A stretch of DNA of 64,000 nt from JBBQNR01 sp038330145. Lineage in GTDB: Bacteria; Actinomycetota; Thermoleophilia; Solirubrobacterales; JBBDJG01. Shown one piece after another: positions 25,287 through 34,462 of the stretch. Below the pieces are notes generated by a model that worked only from the letters and a program-made list of their open reading frames with translations, ran no database searches and was not told the origin of the DNA. The stretch is taken from the NCBI GenBank assembly GCA_038330145.1, contig JBBQNR010000001.1:60226-124225 (forward strand). Direction: 5' to 3'. Each line of letters starts with the position of its first letter. Position 1 is the first letter of the stretch. A program made the position numbers and the translations under genes.

Positions 25287-26251
25287 CCCTGTTGTGCGTC
25301 CTCCTTGGGCGCCTCGGTCTTGTTCTCGGTCGTGTCCTGACCCTTCTTCGGCGCCGCGAGCCTGACCGTCTCACAGGAGCCCTTCGGATTGGCGGCGGTG
25401 GCGTCGACGATCACGTCCTGGGGATCGAGGTTCGCGACGTCATTGCCCGGGCCGCAGTCGATGATGTCCGGCTCACCGTCGCGCGTGTGGAAGGCGTCGT
25501 TGCCGGCGCCACCGCTCAGCGAGTCGGAGCCCGGTAGCGCGACGTCTCCGGCGGCCAGCGCCCACAGGTCGTCGTCGCCGTCGCCGCCGAACAGCGAGTC
25601 GACGCCGAGGTTGGCGAACAGCTTGTCATTACCCGCGTCGCCGAGCACCTGATCGTTTCCGCGACCTCCTGAGAGCGTGTCGTTGCCAGTGTTTCCGATC
25701 ACCTGGTCGTCGCCGTCGCCGCCGTGCACGCGGTCGTTGCCCTCGCCCCCCGTGAGCCGGTCGGTGCCCGGGCCACCGTAGAGGGAATCGCGACCTGCCG
25801 CACCGGTCAGGCGATCGTTGCCGGCGTTGCCCGCGAGGAAGTCGTTGCCGATGAAACCGTCGACGATGTCGTCGCCCGGGTTGCCGAACAGGCGGTCGTC
25901 GCCGACTCCCCCGCTCACGAGGTCGTTCCCCGCTCCTCCCAGCACCCGATCGTTGCCGAGATTGCCGTAGAGGCGGTCACGACGGGTTCCCGCTCCACCG
26001 GAGATGAAGTCGTTGCCCGTGCCACCGCTGGCGATGTCCTGGCCGCGCCCCATGTAGATGGTGTCGTTGCCGCCGAACCCCCGCACCCGGTCCGGCCCGC
26101 CACGTGCCTTGATCGCGTCGTCGCCGTCGGTGCCGTTGATGCGGTCGGCGTGGTTGGTGCCGCGGATCAGCTCCGCCGCGGCGCCGGTCGCGGGCACGAG
26201 ACTTGCCACTGCTATCAGAAGCGCCACGACGACCAGACGTGGCCGAGTCAT
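25283..26251 (-). CDS. Secreted RTX-type calcium-binding repeat protein
   Basis: Exported protein of 322 aa. The signal peptide (MTRPRLVVVALLIAVASLVPATGAAA) is followed by some ten or more glycine/aspartate nonapeptides of the RTX/hemolysin-type calcium-binding form (GGAGNDLVSGGVGDDRLFG and similar), which fold as a parallel beta-roll when calcium is bound. The C-terminal module around EPDIIDCGPGNDVANLD and a Lys/Glu-rich tail are shared with the upstream paralogue. There is no enzymatic domain; a surface or matrix role is inferred. Its start overlaps the paralogue's stop (ATGA), so it is the second gene of a two-gene operon. Confidence 0.84.
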   Translation of the reverse strand: MTRPRLVVVALLIAVASLVPATGAAAELIRGTNHADRINGTDGDDAIKARGGPDRVRGFGGNDTIYMGRGQDIASGGTGNDFISGGAGTRRDRLYGNLGNDRVLGGAGNDLVSGGVGDDRLFGNPGDDIVDGFIGNDFLAGNAGNDRLTGAAGRDSLYGGPGTDRLTGGEGNDRVHGGDGDDQVIGNTGNDTLSGGRGNDQVLGDAGNDKLFANLGVDSLFGGDGDDDLWALAAGDVALPGSDSLSGGAGNDAFHTRDGEPDIIDCGPGNDVANLDPQDVIVDATAANPKGSCETVRLAAPKKGQDTTENKTEAPKEDAQQG

Positions 26252-27012
26252 GATTTCGCCTCCTCTTCCTTGTTCTCCGTCTTATCTTGCTTGGGCTTCG
26301 GCTCGGCGCGCTTGACGTGCTCGCAACTGCCGTTTGGGTTCGAGGAAGTCGCGTCCGCGATGCCGTCGGCATTGTCGAGCAGCGCACGATCGTCACCCGG
26401 CCCGCAGTCGATCACGTCAGGCTCGCCGTCCCGCGTCCGAAACGTATCGTCGCCCTGCTCGCCGTGGAGCGTGTCGAAGCCCGGAAGCGGTACGTCAGCC
26501 CGCGCGAGGGCCCACAAAACGTCGTCCCCGGGACCACCGAACGACTCATCTACCCCGCGATTGGCGAAGATCGTGTCGTTGCCGGGCCCGCCGAATGACC
26601 TATCGTCGCCCCGACCACCGGCCATCAGGTCAGCACCGGGGCCACCGTGGCTCTCGTCGTTGCCTTCGCCGCCGAACATCCTGTCGTTTCCGAAGCCGCC
26701 TGAAGGCGAGTCGTTGCCTTCACCGGCGTGAATCCGGTCTCTGCCGCGGCCGGCGTGCACGACGTCATTGCCGGCGCCGGCGAAGACGCGGTCATTGCCG
26801 CGGCCCGCGAAGACTGAGTCGTCTCCGCCCAGCGAGTGAACGCGGTCAGGGCCTCCGCGGGCGTTGATGGTGTCGGCGGCCTGTGTTCCGACAAGCCGCT
26901 CGCCACGGTGGCTTCCGACCACCAGGGCGGCGGAGGCGGAGCCGGCGAGCGCCAGGCAGGCCGCCAGCACGGCCAGTGAGATCCGGGCTCCTGAGGTCAT
27001 GCTTGTCTTCAT
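26248..27012 (-). CDS. Secreted RTX-type repeat protein (paralogue)
   Basis: Exported protein of 254 aa with signal peptide (MKTSMTSGARISLAVLAACLALAGSASA) and RTX-like repeats in which many units are weakened (GGFGNDRMFG, GGEGNDESHG). Some expected hydrophobic or Asp positions are replaced by Ser/His, so calcium binding may be poorer than in its neighbour. The C-terminus repeats the DGEPDVIDCGPGDDRA module. The ATG at 27012 is preceded by GGGGAGGA about 6 bases upstream; the in-frame extension to 27111 is rejected. First gene of the RTX operon, divergent from rpmI. Confidence 0.82.
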   Translation of the reverse strand: MKTSMTSGARISLAVLAACLALAGSASAALVVGSHRGERLVGTQAADTINARGGPDRVHSLGGDDSVFAGRGNDRVFAGAGNDVVHAGRGRDRIHAGEGNDSPSGGFGNDRMFGGEGNDESHGGPGADLMAGGRGDDRSFGGPGNDTIFANRGVDESFGGPGDDVLWALARADVPLPGFDTLHGEQGDDTFRTRDGEPDVIDCGPGDDRALLDNADGIADATSSNPNGSCEHVKRAEPKPKQDKTENKEEEAKS

Positions 27013-27178
27013 TTGGTCCTCCCCTTGGGCAGATTGCCCTCCGCAAATCCAGACTAGGGGCTGGGCGGGCGCCGTGCGCCGATTGGGGACGGATTGCAAT
27101 CCGACGGGCATCGCTGCTGCAAAGCGAGGGCTCCCGCGCCCGCGCGGCTTGGCCCATCTGCTTCAATTGCAGGTCGCG
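27013..27178. promoter_or_regulatory. Divergent promoter region / possible r-protein leader before rpmI
   Basis: 166 bp that must carry the RTX operon promoter and, in the other direction, the rpmI-rplT promoter and leader. It contains a perfect 12-nt palindrome GGATTGCAATCC at 27091-27102 and a small TCGCT/AGCGA hairpin. rpmI-rplT leaders commonly bind L20, but I cannot identify a known leader class here. Confidence 0.35.
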
Positions 27179-27385
27179 ATGCCCAAGATGAAGACGCATT
27201 CGGGCGCCAAGAAGCGCTTTCGCAAGACGGCCAGCGGCAAGCTGCGCGGCCGCCATGCGTTCACCAGCCACATGTTGGGAAAGAAGTCCTCGCACCGCAA
27301 GCGCCGGCTTGGTAGGCCGGTCCCCATCTCGTCTGCGAACGCACGCGAGGTGCGCGATCTGCTGGCCGGAGGGGGGCGCAAGTGA
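27179..27385 (+). CDS. rpmI: 50S ribosomal protein L35 (bL35)
   Basis: Basic protein of 68 aa with the family start MPKMKTHSGAKKRFRKTASGK and the HMLGKKSSHRKRRL core. It packs deep in the 50S subunit. The ATG at 27179 gives the normal N-terminus; the frame is open far upstream but that part is not bL35. The stop overlaps the GTG of rplT (GTGA), giving translational coupling. The usual infC partner is displaced upstream by the RTX genes. Confidence 0.95.
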   Translation: MPKMKTHSGAKKRFRKTASGKLRGRHAFTSHMLGKKSSHRKRRLGRPVPISSANAREVRDLLAGGGRK

Positions 27386-27756
27386 CGCGCGTCAAGCGCT
27401 CGGTGCACGCCCGCAAGAAGCGGCGGGCGGTGCTCGATCGCGCCAAGGGCTACCGGGGAGAGAAGAACTCCAGCTACCGCCGCGCGAAAGAGCAGGTGAT
27501 GAAGTCGGAGGCGTACGCGTACCGCGACCGCCGTGTGCGCAAGCGCGACTTCCGCAAGCTTTGGATCGTGCGCATCAATGCCGCGGCCAGGCGTGAGGGC
27601 ATTTCGTACAGCCAGTTGATGGCGGGCCTGCGCGAGGCGGGCGTCGAGGTCAATCGCAAGATGCTGGCCGACATCGCCGTGCGCGACCCCGAGACATTCC
27701 GGCGATTTGCCGAGCGAGCCAGAGAGGCCCGGGAGGTGGCGGCTGCCCGAAGTTGA
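27382..27756 (+). CDS. rplT: 50S ribosomal protein L20 (bL20)
   Basis: Basic 124-aa protein needed early in 50S assembly and often an autoregulator of its own operon. The sequence TRVKRSVHARKKRRAVLDRAKGYRG and the later SYSQLMAGLREAGVEVNRKMLADIAVRDPETF are typical of bL20. The GTG start overlaps the rpmI stop. A GC hairpin plus T-run follows within 60 bp. Confidence 0.96.
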   Translation: MTRVKRSVHARKKRRAVLDRAKGYRGEKNSSYRRAKEQVMKSEAYAYRDRRVRKRDFRKLWIVRINAAARREGISYSQLMAGLREAGVEVNRKMLADIAVRDPETFRRFAERAREAREVAAARS

Positions 27757-27781
27757 GTTTCGGACAGCGAGAATCTTCACC

Positions 27782-27810
27782 GGGCGGGCCCACAGGGCGC
27801 CGCCCTTTTT
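27782..27810 (+). terminator. Rho-independent terminator or attenuator after rplT
   Basis: GGGCGG (27782-27787) can pair with CCGCCC (27800-27805), followed by TTTTT. It lies only 20 bp before the methyltransferase start, so it may set the level of read-through into the methyltransferase-pheST-arg genes. Confidence 0.6.
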
Positions 27811-27830
27811 CGTTTCAGGGACCCTTGAAC

Positions 27831-28616
27831 ATGAGCGAACCGATCACGAGCAGGCACAACGAGCAGATGACCCAGCTGCGCAAGCTGCACGACCGCAAGC
27901 ACCGCGAGCTCAGCGGCACGTTCGTGGCCGAGGGCGAGGACATGCTGAGCGAGGCCATGCGCGCGCAGCGCCCGCCGCGGCGGCTCTATTACGACGCCGA
28001 GCGGGTGGACGCAGGCTCGCTTCCCGAGACGCTTTCCACCGTCCCCGTCGCCGGCGACGTGCTCGCGAGCGCGAGCGCGCTCGGGTCGGGATCGCGCATG
28101 ATCGGGGTCTGGGAGGAGCGCTGGAGCCCTCTCGATCCGGCCGCAGGCGATCGCGCCTCCGACCCGCCCGTGGTGGTCTACCTGCACGAGGTCGCCGACC
28201 CGGGCAACGTGGGAGCGGTGCTGCGCTCGGCGCTGGCCTTCGGCCCGTCTCTGGTCGTGCTCAGCCCGGGGGCGGCGGACCCGTTCGGCCCCAAGGCGGT
28301 GCGTGCCAGCATGGGCGCGGTCTTTGCCCAGCCGTTCGCGCGTGCGACGCTGGCAGAGACGCGCCTGGCCCTGCCGGGCCGGGCGATCGCACTCGTTCCG
28401 GGGGCCGGCCGGGCGCTACGCGAGCTGAAGCCTTCCACGGGCACGATCCTCTGCCTGGGTGCCGAGCGCTCCGGCCTGCCGGGCGATCTCGTGGCCGCCT
28501 GCGACGAGACGGCGCACATCCCGATCAGCCAGGGTGGGGCCGAGTCCCTCAACGTCGCGATGACGGCGACGCTCGGCTTGTACGAATCCTCTCTCCATAG
28601 ACTGTCGGCCCAATGA
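27831..28616 (+). CDS. TrmH/SpoU family RNA 2'-O-methyltransferase
   Basis: Protein of 261 aa of the SPOUT class, methylating the 2'-OH of a ribose in rRNA or tRNA with S-adenosylmethionine. An N-terminal substrate-binding region (ITSRHNEQMTQLRKLHDRKHR, FVAEGEDML) precedes the knotted catalytic domain with VADPGNVGAVLRSALAFG (motif 1), LCLGAERSGLP (motif 2) and PISQGGAESLNVAMTATL (motif 3). The position between rplT and pheS is frequent for this family in many bacteria. The ATG at 27831 is chosen over an upstream TTG at 27753 because the intervening residues do not belong to the family. The stop overlaps the pheS start (ATGA). Confidence 0.88.
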   Translation: MSEPITSRHNEQMTQLRKLHDRKHRELSGTFVAEGEDMLSEAMRAQRPPRRLYYDAERVDAGSLPETLSTVPVAGDVLASASALGSGSRMIGVWEERWSPLDPAAGDRASDPPVVVYLHEVADPGNVGAVLRSALAFGPSLVVLSPGAADPFGPKAVRASMGAVFAQPFARATLAETRLALPGRAIALVPGAGRALRELKPSTGTILCLGAERSGLPGDLVAACDETAHIPISQGGAESLNVAMTATLGLYESSLHRLSAQ

Positions 28617-29686
28617 GCGACCAGGGCTCCGGAAACGCGCTCGAGCGCCTTGCTGCGCTGTCCCGAGAGGCCGAGGCCGCGATCGTCGACGCCGCCACCG
28701 CCGACGAGGTCGAGGCGCTGCGTGTGCGATACCTGGGCCGCAAGGCGGAGCTGACCACGATCCTGCGCTCGATTCCCGAGCTGCCGCCGGAGCAGAGAGC
28801 GGAGCTCGGCAAGACCGGCAACGAGACGAGACGGGCGCTCGAGGCGCTCGTCGACGGACGATCCGCGGCGCTGGAGGCCGCGGAGCTGGAGACGCGCCTG
28901 CGAGAGGACCGCATCGACGTCACGCTGCCCGGCGACCCGCCGCTTCCGAGCGGCCACCTGCACCTGCTCACCAGCACCACGCGCGAGATAGAGGACATCT
29001 TCGTCGGTCTGGGCTTCCGTGTCGTCGAGGGCCCGGAGGTCGAGCTCGACCACTACAACTTCACGGCGCTCAACATCCCGCCGGACCACCCGGCGCGGCT
29101 GCTTCAGGACACTTTCTACTTCTCGGACGACGTGCTGCTGCGCACGCACACGTCGCCGATGCAGATACGCGCGATGGAGGCGCAGCCACCGCCGATCTAC
29201 ATCATCGTGCCGGGACGCGTTTACCGGCGTGACTCCGACGCAACGCACACGCCCATGTTCACCCAGGTCGAGGGCCTCGTCGTCGACGAGGGAATCACCC
29301 TGGCCGACCTGCGCGGGACGCTGCTGGAGTTCGCGCGGGCGATGTTCGGCGGCTCGCAGCGCATCCGCCTCAGAGCGGGCTACTTTCCGTTCACCGAGCC
29401 CAGCGTGGAGGTGGACGTCTCCTGCTTCGCCTGCAACGCCTCCGGACGCAGGCGCGACGGTTCGCTCTGCCCACTCTGCAAGGGCAGCGGCTGGATCGAG
29501 ATCCTCGGCGCCGGGATGGTGGACCCCAACGTGTTCGGCTTCGTCGCGGACAATGGCTACGACCCCGAGCGCGTGCAGGGCTTCGCCTTCGGCATGGGCG
29601 TGGAGCGAATCGCGATGCTGAAGCACGGCATTCCCGACCTGCGCCTCTTCTTCGAGAACGACATGCGCTTCCTGGAGCAGTTCTGA
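28613..29686 (+). CDS. pheS: Phenylalanyl-tRNA synthetase alpha subunit
   Basis: Catalytic subunit (357 aa) of the alpha2-beta2 enzyme that charges tRNA(Phe). The N-terminal coiled-coil arm (to about residue 90) is followed by the class II core: HLHLLTSTTREIEDIF, LRTHTSPMQIRAM, YRRDSDATHTPMFTQVEGLVVD (motif 2) and FGMGVERIAMLKHGIPDLR (motif 3). There is an ATGA overlap with the methyltransferase upstream and a 1-nt TGATG overlap with pheT downstream. Confidence 0.97.
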   Translation: MSDQGSGNALERLAALSREAEAAIVDAATADEVEALRVRYLGRKAELTTILRSIPELPPEQRAELGKTGNETRRALEALVDGRSAALEAAELETRLREDRIDVTLPGDPPLPSGHLHLLTSTTREIEDIFVGLGFRVVEGPEVELDHYNFTALNIPPDHPARLLQDTFYFSDDVLLRTHTSPMQIRAMEAQPPPIYIIVPGRVYRRDSDATHTPMFTQVEGLVVDEGITLADLRGTLLEFARAMFGGSQRIRLRAGYFPFTEPSVEVDVSCFACNASGRRRDGSLCPLCKGSGWIEILGAGMVDPNVFGFVADNGYDPERVQGFAFGMGVERIAMLKHGIPDLRLFFENDMRFLEQF

Positions 29687-32118
29687 TGCGCGTCCCGCTC
29701 GCCTGGCTGAAGGAGCACTGCGACCCGGGGAGCGGCGCGACCGAGCTCGGCCGGCTGCTGTCGATGAGCGGCACGGAGCTGGAGCGCATCACGCGCGTCG
29801 GCGTGCCCTCCGACGACGGCAACGCGAGCTACTTCCGGATCGGCAAGGTGCTCAGCGCCGAGCGCCATCCCGAGGCGGACCGGCTGAGCGTCTGCAGCGT
29901 GCAGCTCGCGGGCTCGGACACGCGCACGATCGTGTGCGGAGCGCCAAACGTCGCAGCGGGGGAGACCGTCCTCGTCGCTCTGCCGGGCGCCGTCATGCCC
30001 GGCGGCACGAAGCTCGGCCGCGCGGACCTCAGGGGCGTGACATCCGACGGCATGATCCTGTCGGAGGCGGAGCTCGAGATCGGCACCGACACGTCGGGCA
30101 TCGTCGTGCTGCCGGATTCCTACGAGGCGGGCGAGCCGGCGACCGGCTATCTCGCGATCGGCGACGACGTGCTGGAGCTGGAGGTCAATCCCAACCGCCC
30201 GGACTGCATGAGCGTCTACGGGGTCGCGCGTGAGCTGCACGCCGTCACGGGCGCGGCACTGTCGCCGGACCCAGGCGCCGAGGACGTTGAGACCGCGGAG
30301 GACGGCCCGGCCGCGGAGGACGGCCTCTCGGTGTCGGTGGACGACTTCTCGCTTTGCCCGCGCTTCACGGTGCGGGTGTTCGAGGACGTGAAGATCGGCC
30401 CCTCTCCGCTGTGGCTGAAGGCGCGCCTGATGACGGCGGGCCAGCGCCCGATCAACAACGTCGTCGACATCACCAACTACGTGATGCTGCTGCTCGGCCA
30501 GCCGATGCACGCCTACGACCTCGACAAGCTGGCCGGGCCAGAGCTGCATGTGCGCCGGGCCAAGGAGGGCGAGCGGCTGGTCACGCTCGACGGCGAGCAG
30601 CGCGTGTTCGACGACGACGCCGTGCTGATCTGCGACGCCCGCGGCCCGGTCGGCATCGGCGGCATCATGGGCGGCGCGGAGAGCGAGGTGTCGGAAGGCA
30701 CGACCAGGGTCGCGATGGAAGGTGCGACCTGGAACGGGCCCAACATCCTCAAGACCTCCTCGAAGCTGAGCCTGCGAACGGAGGCGAGCGCGCGCTTCGA
30801 GCGCCGGCTGCACCCTGAGCTCGCCCTTCGAGGTCAGAGGCTGGCCGCGCGGCTGATGGTCGATCTCGCGGGTGCGCGTATGCAGCCGGGAACGATCGAC
30901 GTCGCGGGAGAGGGTCCGCCCCCGACGAGGTTGCGACTTCGTCTCGAGCGCCTCGAGAGCATGCTGGGAGACCGGATCGAGGCCGACGAGGGCGCCTCGA
31001 TCCTGGAGCGGCTCGGGTTCGGCGTCGAGCGCTCCGACGGCGCACTCGAGGTCGAGGTGCCGTACTTCCGCCACTACGACGTCACGCGTGAGGCCGACCT
31101 GATCGAGGAGGTTGCGCGCATCCACGGAGTCGACAAGCTGCCCTCGACGCTGCCCGCACGTGAACGTGCGGTGGGAGGCCTGACGCGCGACCAGAAGCGC
31201 AGGCGCCTGGCTCAGGACCTGCTCAGGGGCCGTGGGCTGAGCGAGATAGTCACAAACAGCTTCATCTCACCGCGCGCGATCGAGCAGCTGCGCCTGCCCG
31301 ACGGCGACGAGCAGCGGCGCGTGCTGCACATCGGCAACCCGCTCAGCGAGGAGCAGTCCGCCATGCGCACCACGCTGCTGCCCGGGATGCTCGACACGGC
31401 CCGCCACAACATCGACCGCGACATCCGCGACCTGCGCCTGTTCGAGGCCGGCCGCGTTTTCTACTCCAACGGTCCCGACCGGCTGCCGGACGAGCAACTG
31501 CACCTGGGCGTGCTGCTCGCCGCGGCGTTCCAGCCGGCGACCTGGCGCTCGCCGGAGCGGCAGGCCGACTTCTACGCCGTCAAGGCGCTGCTGGTGAGCC
31601 TGCTCGAGGCGCTGCGCGTCGACTGGCGGCTGGCCGACGGAGGTCCTGCCTTTCTGCATCCCGGGCGCGCGGCCGAGGTGCTGGCCGGCGGCCACGAGGC
31701 CGGCTGGCTGGGCGAGCTGAATCCGCTCGTCGCGAGCTCGTTCGGCCTCGACGAGCCGCCGGCGGTGATGGAGCTGGACCTCGAGGTGGTGCTGGCGGCC
31801 ACCGCCGACTCGGTTCAGTACGAGGACCTGATCAGCGTTCCCGCCGTCTTCCAGGACATCGCCGTGATCGTGGACGAGGCGGTCGAGGCCCAGACCGTCG
31901 TCGACACGGTGCGCGCAGCGGCTGGTCCCGAGCTGCGCGACGTGACCGTCTTCGACCTCTACCGCGGCGAGCAGGTGGGGGATGGGCGGAAGTCGGTTGC
32001 GCTGCGTCTGGAGTTCCGTGCCGCCGATCGCACGCTGACCGACGACGAGGTGTCCGGCCGGCGCGAGCGCATCAAGGAGGCGCTGGCGCGCCACCTGGAG
32101 GCGAGCCTGCGTGAGTAG
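29686..32118 (+). CDS. pheT: Phenylalanyl-tRNA synthetase beta subunit
   Basis: Beta subunit, 810 aa. An EMAP-II-like tRNA-binding OB fold comes near the N-terminus (FRIGKVLSAERHPEADRLSVC). B3/B4 editing domains follow (EVNPNRPDCMSVYGVAREL, NNVVDITNYVMLLLGQPMHAYD), then B5, a catalytic-like core and the C-terminal ferredoxin-like anticodon-binding domain (SVPAVFQDIAVIVDE, FDLYRGEQVGDGRKS). A 20-residue acidic stretch near 200-210 is unusual but in a variable loop. The stop overlaps the argC GTG start by 8 nt, linking translation machinery to arginine synthesis in one transcript. Confidence 0.97.
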   Translation: MRVPLAWLKEHCDPGSGATELGRLLSMSGTELERITRVGVPSDDGNASYFRIGKVLSAERHPEADRLSVCSVQLAGSDTRTIVCGAPNVAAGETVLVALPGAVMPGGTKLGRADLRGVTSDGMILSEAELEIGTDTSGIVVLPDSYEAGEPATGYLAIGDDVLELEVNPNRPDCMSVYGVARELHAVTGAALSPDPGAEDVETAEDGPAAEDGLSVSVDDFSLCPRFTVRVFEDVKIGPSPLWLKARLMTAGQRPINNVVDITNYVMLLLGQPMHAYDLDKLAGPELHVRRAKEGERLVTLDGEQRVFDDDAVLICDARGPVGIGGIMGGAESEVSEGTTRVAMEGATWNGPNILKTSSKLSLRTEASARFERRLHPELALRGQRLAARLMVDLAGARMQPGTIDVAGEGPPPTRLRLRLERLESMLGDRIEADEGASILERLGFGVERSDGALEVEVPYFRHYDVTREADLIEEVARIHGVDKLPSTLPARERAVGGLTRDQKRRRLAQDLLRGRGLSEIVTNSFISPRAIEQLRLPDGDEQRRVLHIGNPLSEEQSAMRTTLLPGMLDTARHNIDRDIRDLRLFEAGRVFYSNGPDRLPDEQLHLGVLLAAAFQPATWRSPERQADFYAVKALLVSLLEALRVDWRLADGGPAFLHPGRAAEVLAGGHEAGWLGELNPLVASSFGLDEPPAVMELDLEVVLAATADSVQYEDLISVPAVFQDIAVIVDEAVEAQTVVDTVRAAAGPELRDVTVFDLYRGEQVGDGRKSVALRLEFRAADRTLTDDEVSGRRERIKEALARHLEASLRE

Positions 32119-33160
32119 AGCCGCTCCGTCCCTTTCTGCGCAGCCGCTGGCCGGCAAGGCGGTCGCGCGCGCCTGCGTTGTCGGCGCGTCCGGGTACGCG
32201 GGCGCGCTTGCTGCACGCCTGCTCTGGTCGCATCCGCGCGTGTCGCTGGAGGCGGTCACGGCTCGCAGTGAGGTGGGGCGGTCCCTGCACGAGCTCTATC
32301 CGCGGCACCGGGTGCCGCTGGTACTGGAACCGTTCGACGCCGACCGCATGGCCGATCTCGACGTGGCCTTCGTGTCCTATCCGCACGGGGCCGCCGGCGG
32401 CGTGGTGGCGTCGTTGCGCGAGCGTGGCCTGCGCGTCGTCGACCTGTCCGCGGACTTCCGGCTCACCGACCTCGACGCCTACCGCGACTGGTACGGGGAG
32501 CACGGTGCGCCGTCGCTGCTGGGTGAGGCGGTATACGGCCTGACGGAGCTGCACCGGGAGGAGATCGCCGATGCGGCCTTGGTGGCCAACCCCGGCTGTT
32601 ACTCGACCGCGGCGATTCTGGCGCTGGCGCCGCTCGCCCGCGCGGGGCTGATCGAGGACGCGGTCGTCGATGCCAAGAGCGGTGTGTCGGGTGCCGGACG
32701 CGAGGCGACCCAGGCGACGCACTACGTGTCTGTCGCCGACAACGTCACGCCCTACGGCGTTCAGGGCCACCGGCATGTCGCCGAGATCGACCAGGAGCTG
32801 CTGCGGCTCGGTTGCGGCGAGCGCGTCAGCTTCACACCGCATCTGATTCCGGTCGACCAGGGATTGCTGGCGAGCTGCTACGTTACGCCGACGCGCGACC
32901 TGGACTCGGCCGAGCTGCTGGGCGTCTTCCGGGAAGCCTACGACGGCGAGCCGTTCGTGGAGCTGTCCGAGAGTCCGCCGGGAGTGCGCGAGGTCCGCGA
33001 CACCAACCTCTGCCGGATTCACGTCACGATCGAGCCCCGAACCGGGCGCGCGCTCGTGTTCGCCGCCATCGACAACCTCTGGAAGGGCGCCTCCGGCCAG
33101 GCCGTGCAGAACCTGAACCTGATGCTGGGGCTCGACGAGCTGGAGGGCCTGGTCTGGTGA
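32111..33160 (+). CDS. argC: N-acetyl-gamma-glutamyl-phosphate reductase
   Basis: NADPH-dependent reduction of N-acetylglutamyl phosphate to the semialdehyde, third step of arginine synthesis. The 349-aa protein has the nucleotide-binding CVVGASGYAGALAARLL, LSADFRL, and the catalytic cysteine in NPGCYSTAAILAL with the downstream HLIPVDQGLLASCYV. The GTG start at 32111 overlaps pheT by 8 nt. Its GTG-type coupling is repeated into argJ (33157). Confidence 0.95.
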   Translation: MSRAAPSLSAQPLAGKAVARACVVGASGYAGALAARLLWSHPRVSLEAVTARSEVGRSLHELYPRHRVPLVLEPFDADRMADLDVAFVSYPHGAAGGVVASLRERGLRVVDLSADFRLTDLDAYRDWYGEHGAPSLLGEAVYGLTELHREEIADAALVANPGCYSTAAILALAPLARAGLIEDAVVDAKSGVSGAGREATQATHYVSVADNVTPYGVQGHRHVAEIDQELLRLGCGERVSFTPHLIPVDQGLLASCYVTPTRDLDSAELLGVFREAYDGEPFVELSESPPGVREVRDTNLCRIHVTIEPRTGRALVFAAIDNLWKGASGQAVQNLNLMLGLDELEGLVW

Positions 33161-34398
33161 GCAGTCGCACGGTCAGCTTCTTCAGGTCACGCTGGGTCGA
33201 TTCGCCGGAGGCCGCGGAGCTCGACCCCGGCGAGCTGCCGGCCGGGTTCCGTGCCGCCGGAGTCGCCTGCGGCATCAAGCGCTCAGGCGCACTGGACCTC
33301 GGGCTCCTGCTGTGCGACGACGACGAAGCGACCTCAGCCGCGCGCTTCACCCGCAATGCTGTCGTCGCCGCACCCGTGACCGTGTCGCGAGGCGCCGACC
33401 TGAAGCGCCTGCGCGCGGTCGTCGTCAACTCCGGCAACGCCAACGTGTCCAACGGCGAGCAGGGAATCGAGGTTGCGTCCGCGATGGTCGGGGAGGCGGC
33501 CGCCGGGTTGGGCCTGGAGCCCTCGCGGGTCGGCGTGGCCTCGACGGGCGTGATCGGGCTCGGCCTGGAGCAGAGCCCGGTGCTGGAGGGCATTCGGATG
33601 GCGCTGCCGTCGCTCTCCTCCAGCGCGGACGACTTCGCCCACGCCATCATGACGACCGACCGCTGGCCGAAGTACGCAAGCCTCGAGCTGCGCCTCGGCG
33701 CCGGCGTGGTGCGGCTGGCGGCGCAGGCCAAGGGCGCCGGAATGGTCTCGCCCTCCTTCGCCACCATGCTCTGCTTCGTCGAGACCGACGCCGAGATCGA
33801 CCAGCACACCCTCGACCGGCTGCTGGGTGCGGCGATCGAGCGTTCCTTCGAGCGCATCTCCGTCGATGGCCAGCTTTCGACCAACGACTCGGTGTTCATG
33901 GTCGCCGGCGGTGCGAGCGGGGTCACGGTGAATCCGGGTGGAGACGACGAGCAGGCCTTCGCGTTTGCGCTCGACGCGCTGCTGAAGCAGCTCGCGATCG
34001 AGATGGTCGCCGACGGCGAGGGCGCCACCCGCGTCGCCCGCCTGGAGGTGCGCGGCACCGCTGGCGCGGCCGAGCCGGTCGCCCGCGAGGTCGCCAATTC
34101 GCCGCTCGTGAAGTGCGCTCTCTACGGGGCGGACCCGAACTGGGGCCGGGTGCTGGCGGCGGCGGGCCAGGCGCTGCCCGACGCCGACGTGTCGCTCGAT
34201 CTCTGGATCGAGGACGTCCAGGTAGCCGCTGCCGGCCAGGCGGTGAGGCTCGATTCGAACCAGCGGCAGAGGCTGCGCGGCGCGATGGCGGCCGACGAGG
34301 TGGAGATGCGGCTTCGGTTCGGCGATGCGGAGGAGTGCGAGATTTTCTTCTGCGATCTCGGGCCCGAATACGTGCGCATCAACTCGGAGTACACATGA
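33157..34398 (+). CDS. argJ: Glutamate N-acetyltransferase / amino-acid acetyltransferase
   Basis: Bifunctional or monofunctional ornithine acetyltransferase (413 aa) that recycles the acetyl group from N-acetylornithine to glutamate. It is made as a precursor that self-cleaves before a Thr; the site is clear in KGAGMVSPSFATMLCF (cleavage between Ala and Thr of ATML). NSGNANVSNGEQG and VKCALYGADPNWGR are further signatures. The GTG start at 33157 overlaps the argC stop. An argJ-type pathway means argA/argE are probably not needed. Confidence 0.95.
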   Translation: MSSRTVSFFRSRWVDSPEAAELDPGELPAGFRAAGVACGIKRSGALDLGLLLCDDDEATSAARFTRNAVVAAPVTVSRGADLKRLRAVVVNSGNANVSNGEQGIEVASAMVGEAAAGLGLEPSRVGVASTGVIGLGLEQSPVLEGIRMALPSLSSSADDFAHAIMTTDRWPKYASLELRLGAGVVRLAAQAKGAGMVSPSFATMLCFVETDAEIDQHTLDRLLGAAIERSFERISVDGQLSTNDSVFMVAGGASGVTVNPGGDDEQAFAFALDALLKQLAIEMVADGEGATRVARLEVRGTAGAAEPVAREVANSPLVKCALYGADPNWGRVLAAAGQALPDADVSLDLWIEDVQVAAAGQAVRLDSNQRQRLRGAMAADEVEMRLRFGDAEECEIFFCDLGPEYVRINSEYT

Positions 34399-34462
34399 GG
34401 AACGCGACCCATTTGATCGACCTGGATGCAACGGTCTGGTCTCGACGGTTACAAATCCCCTG

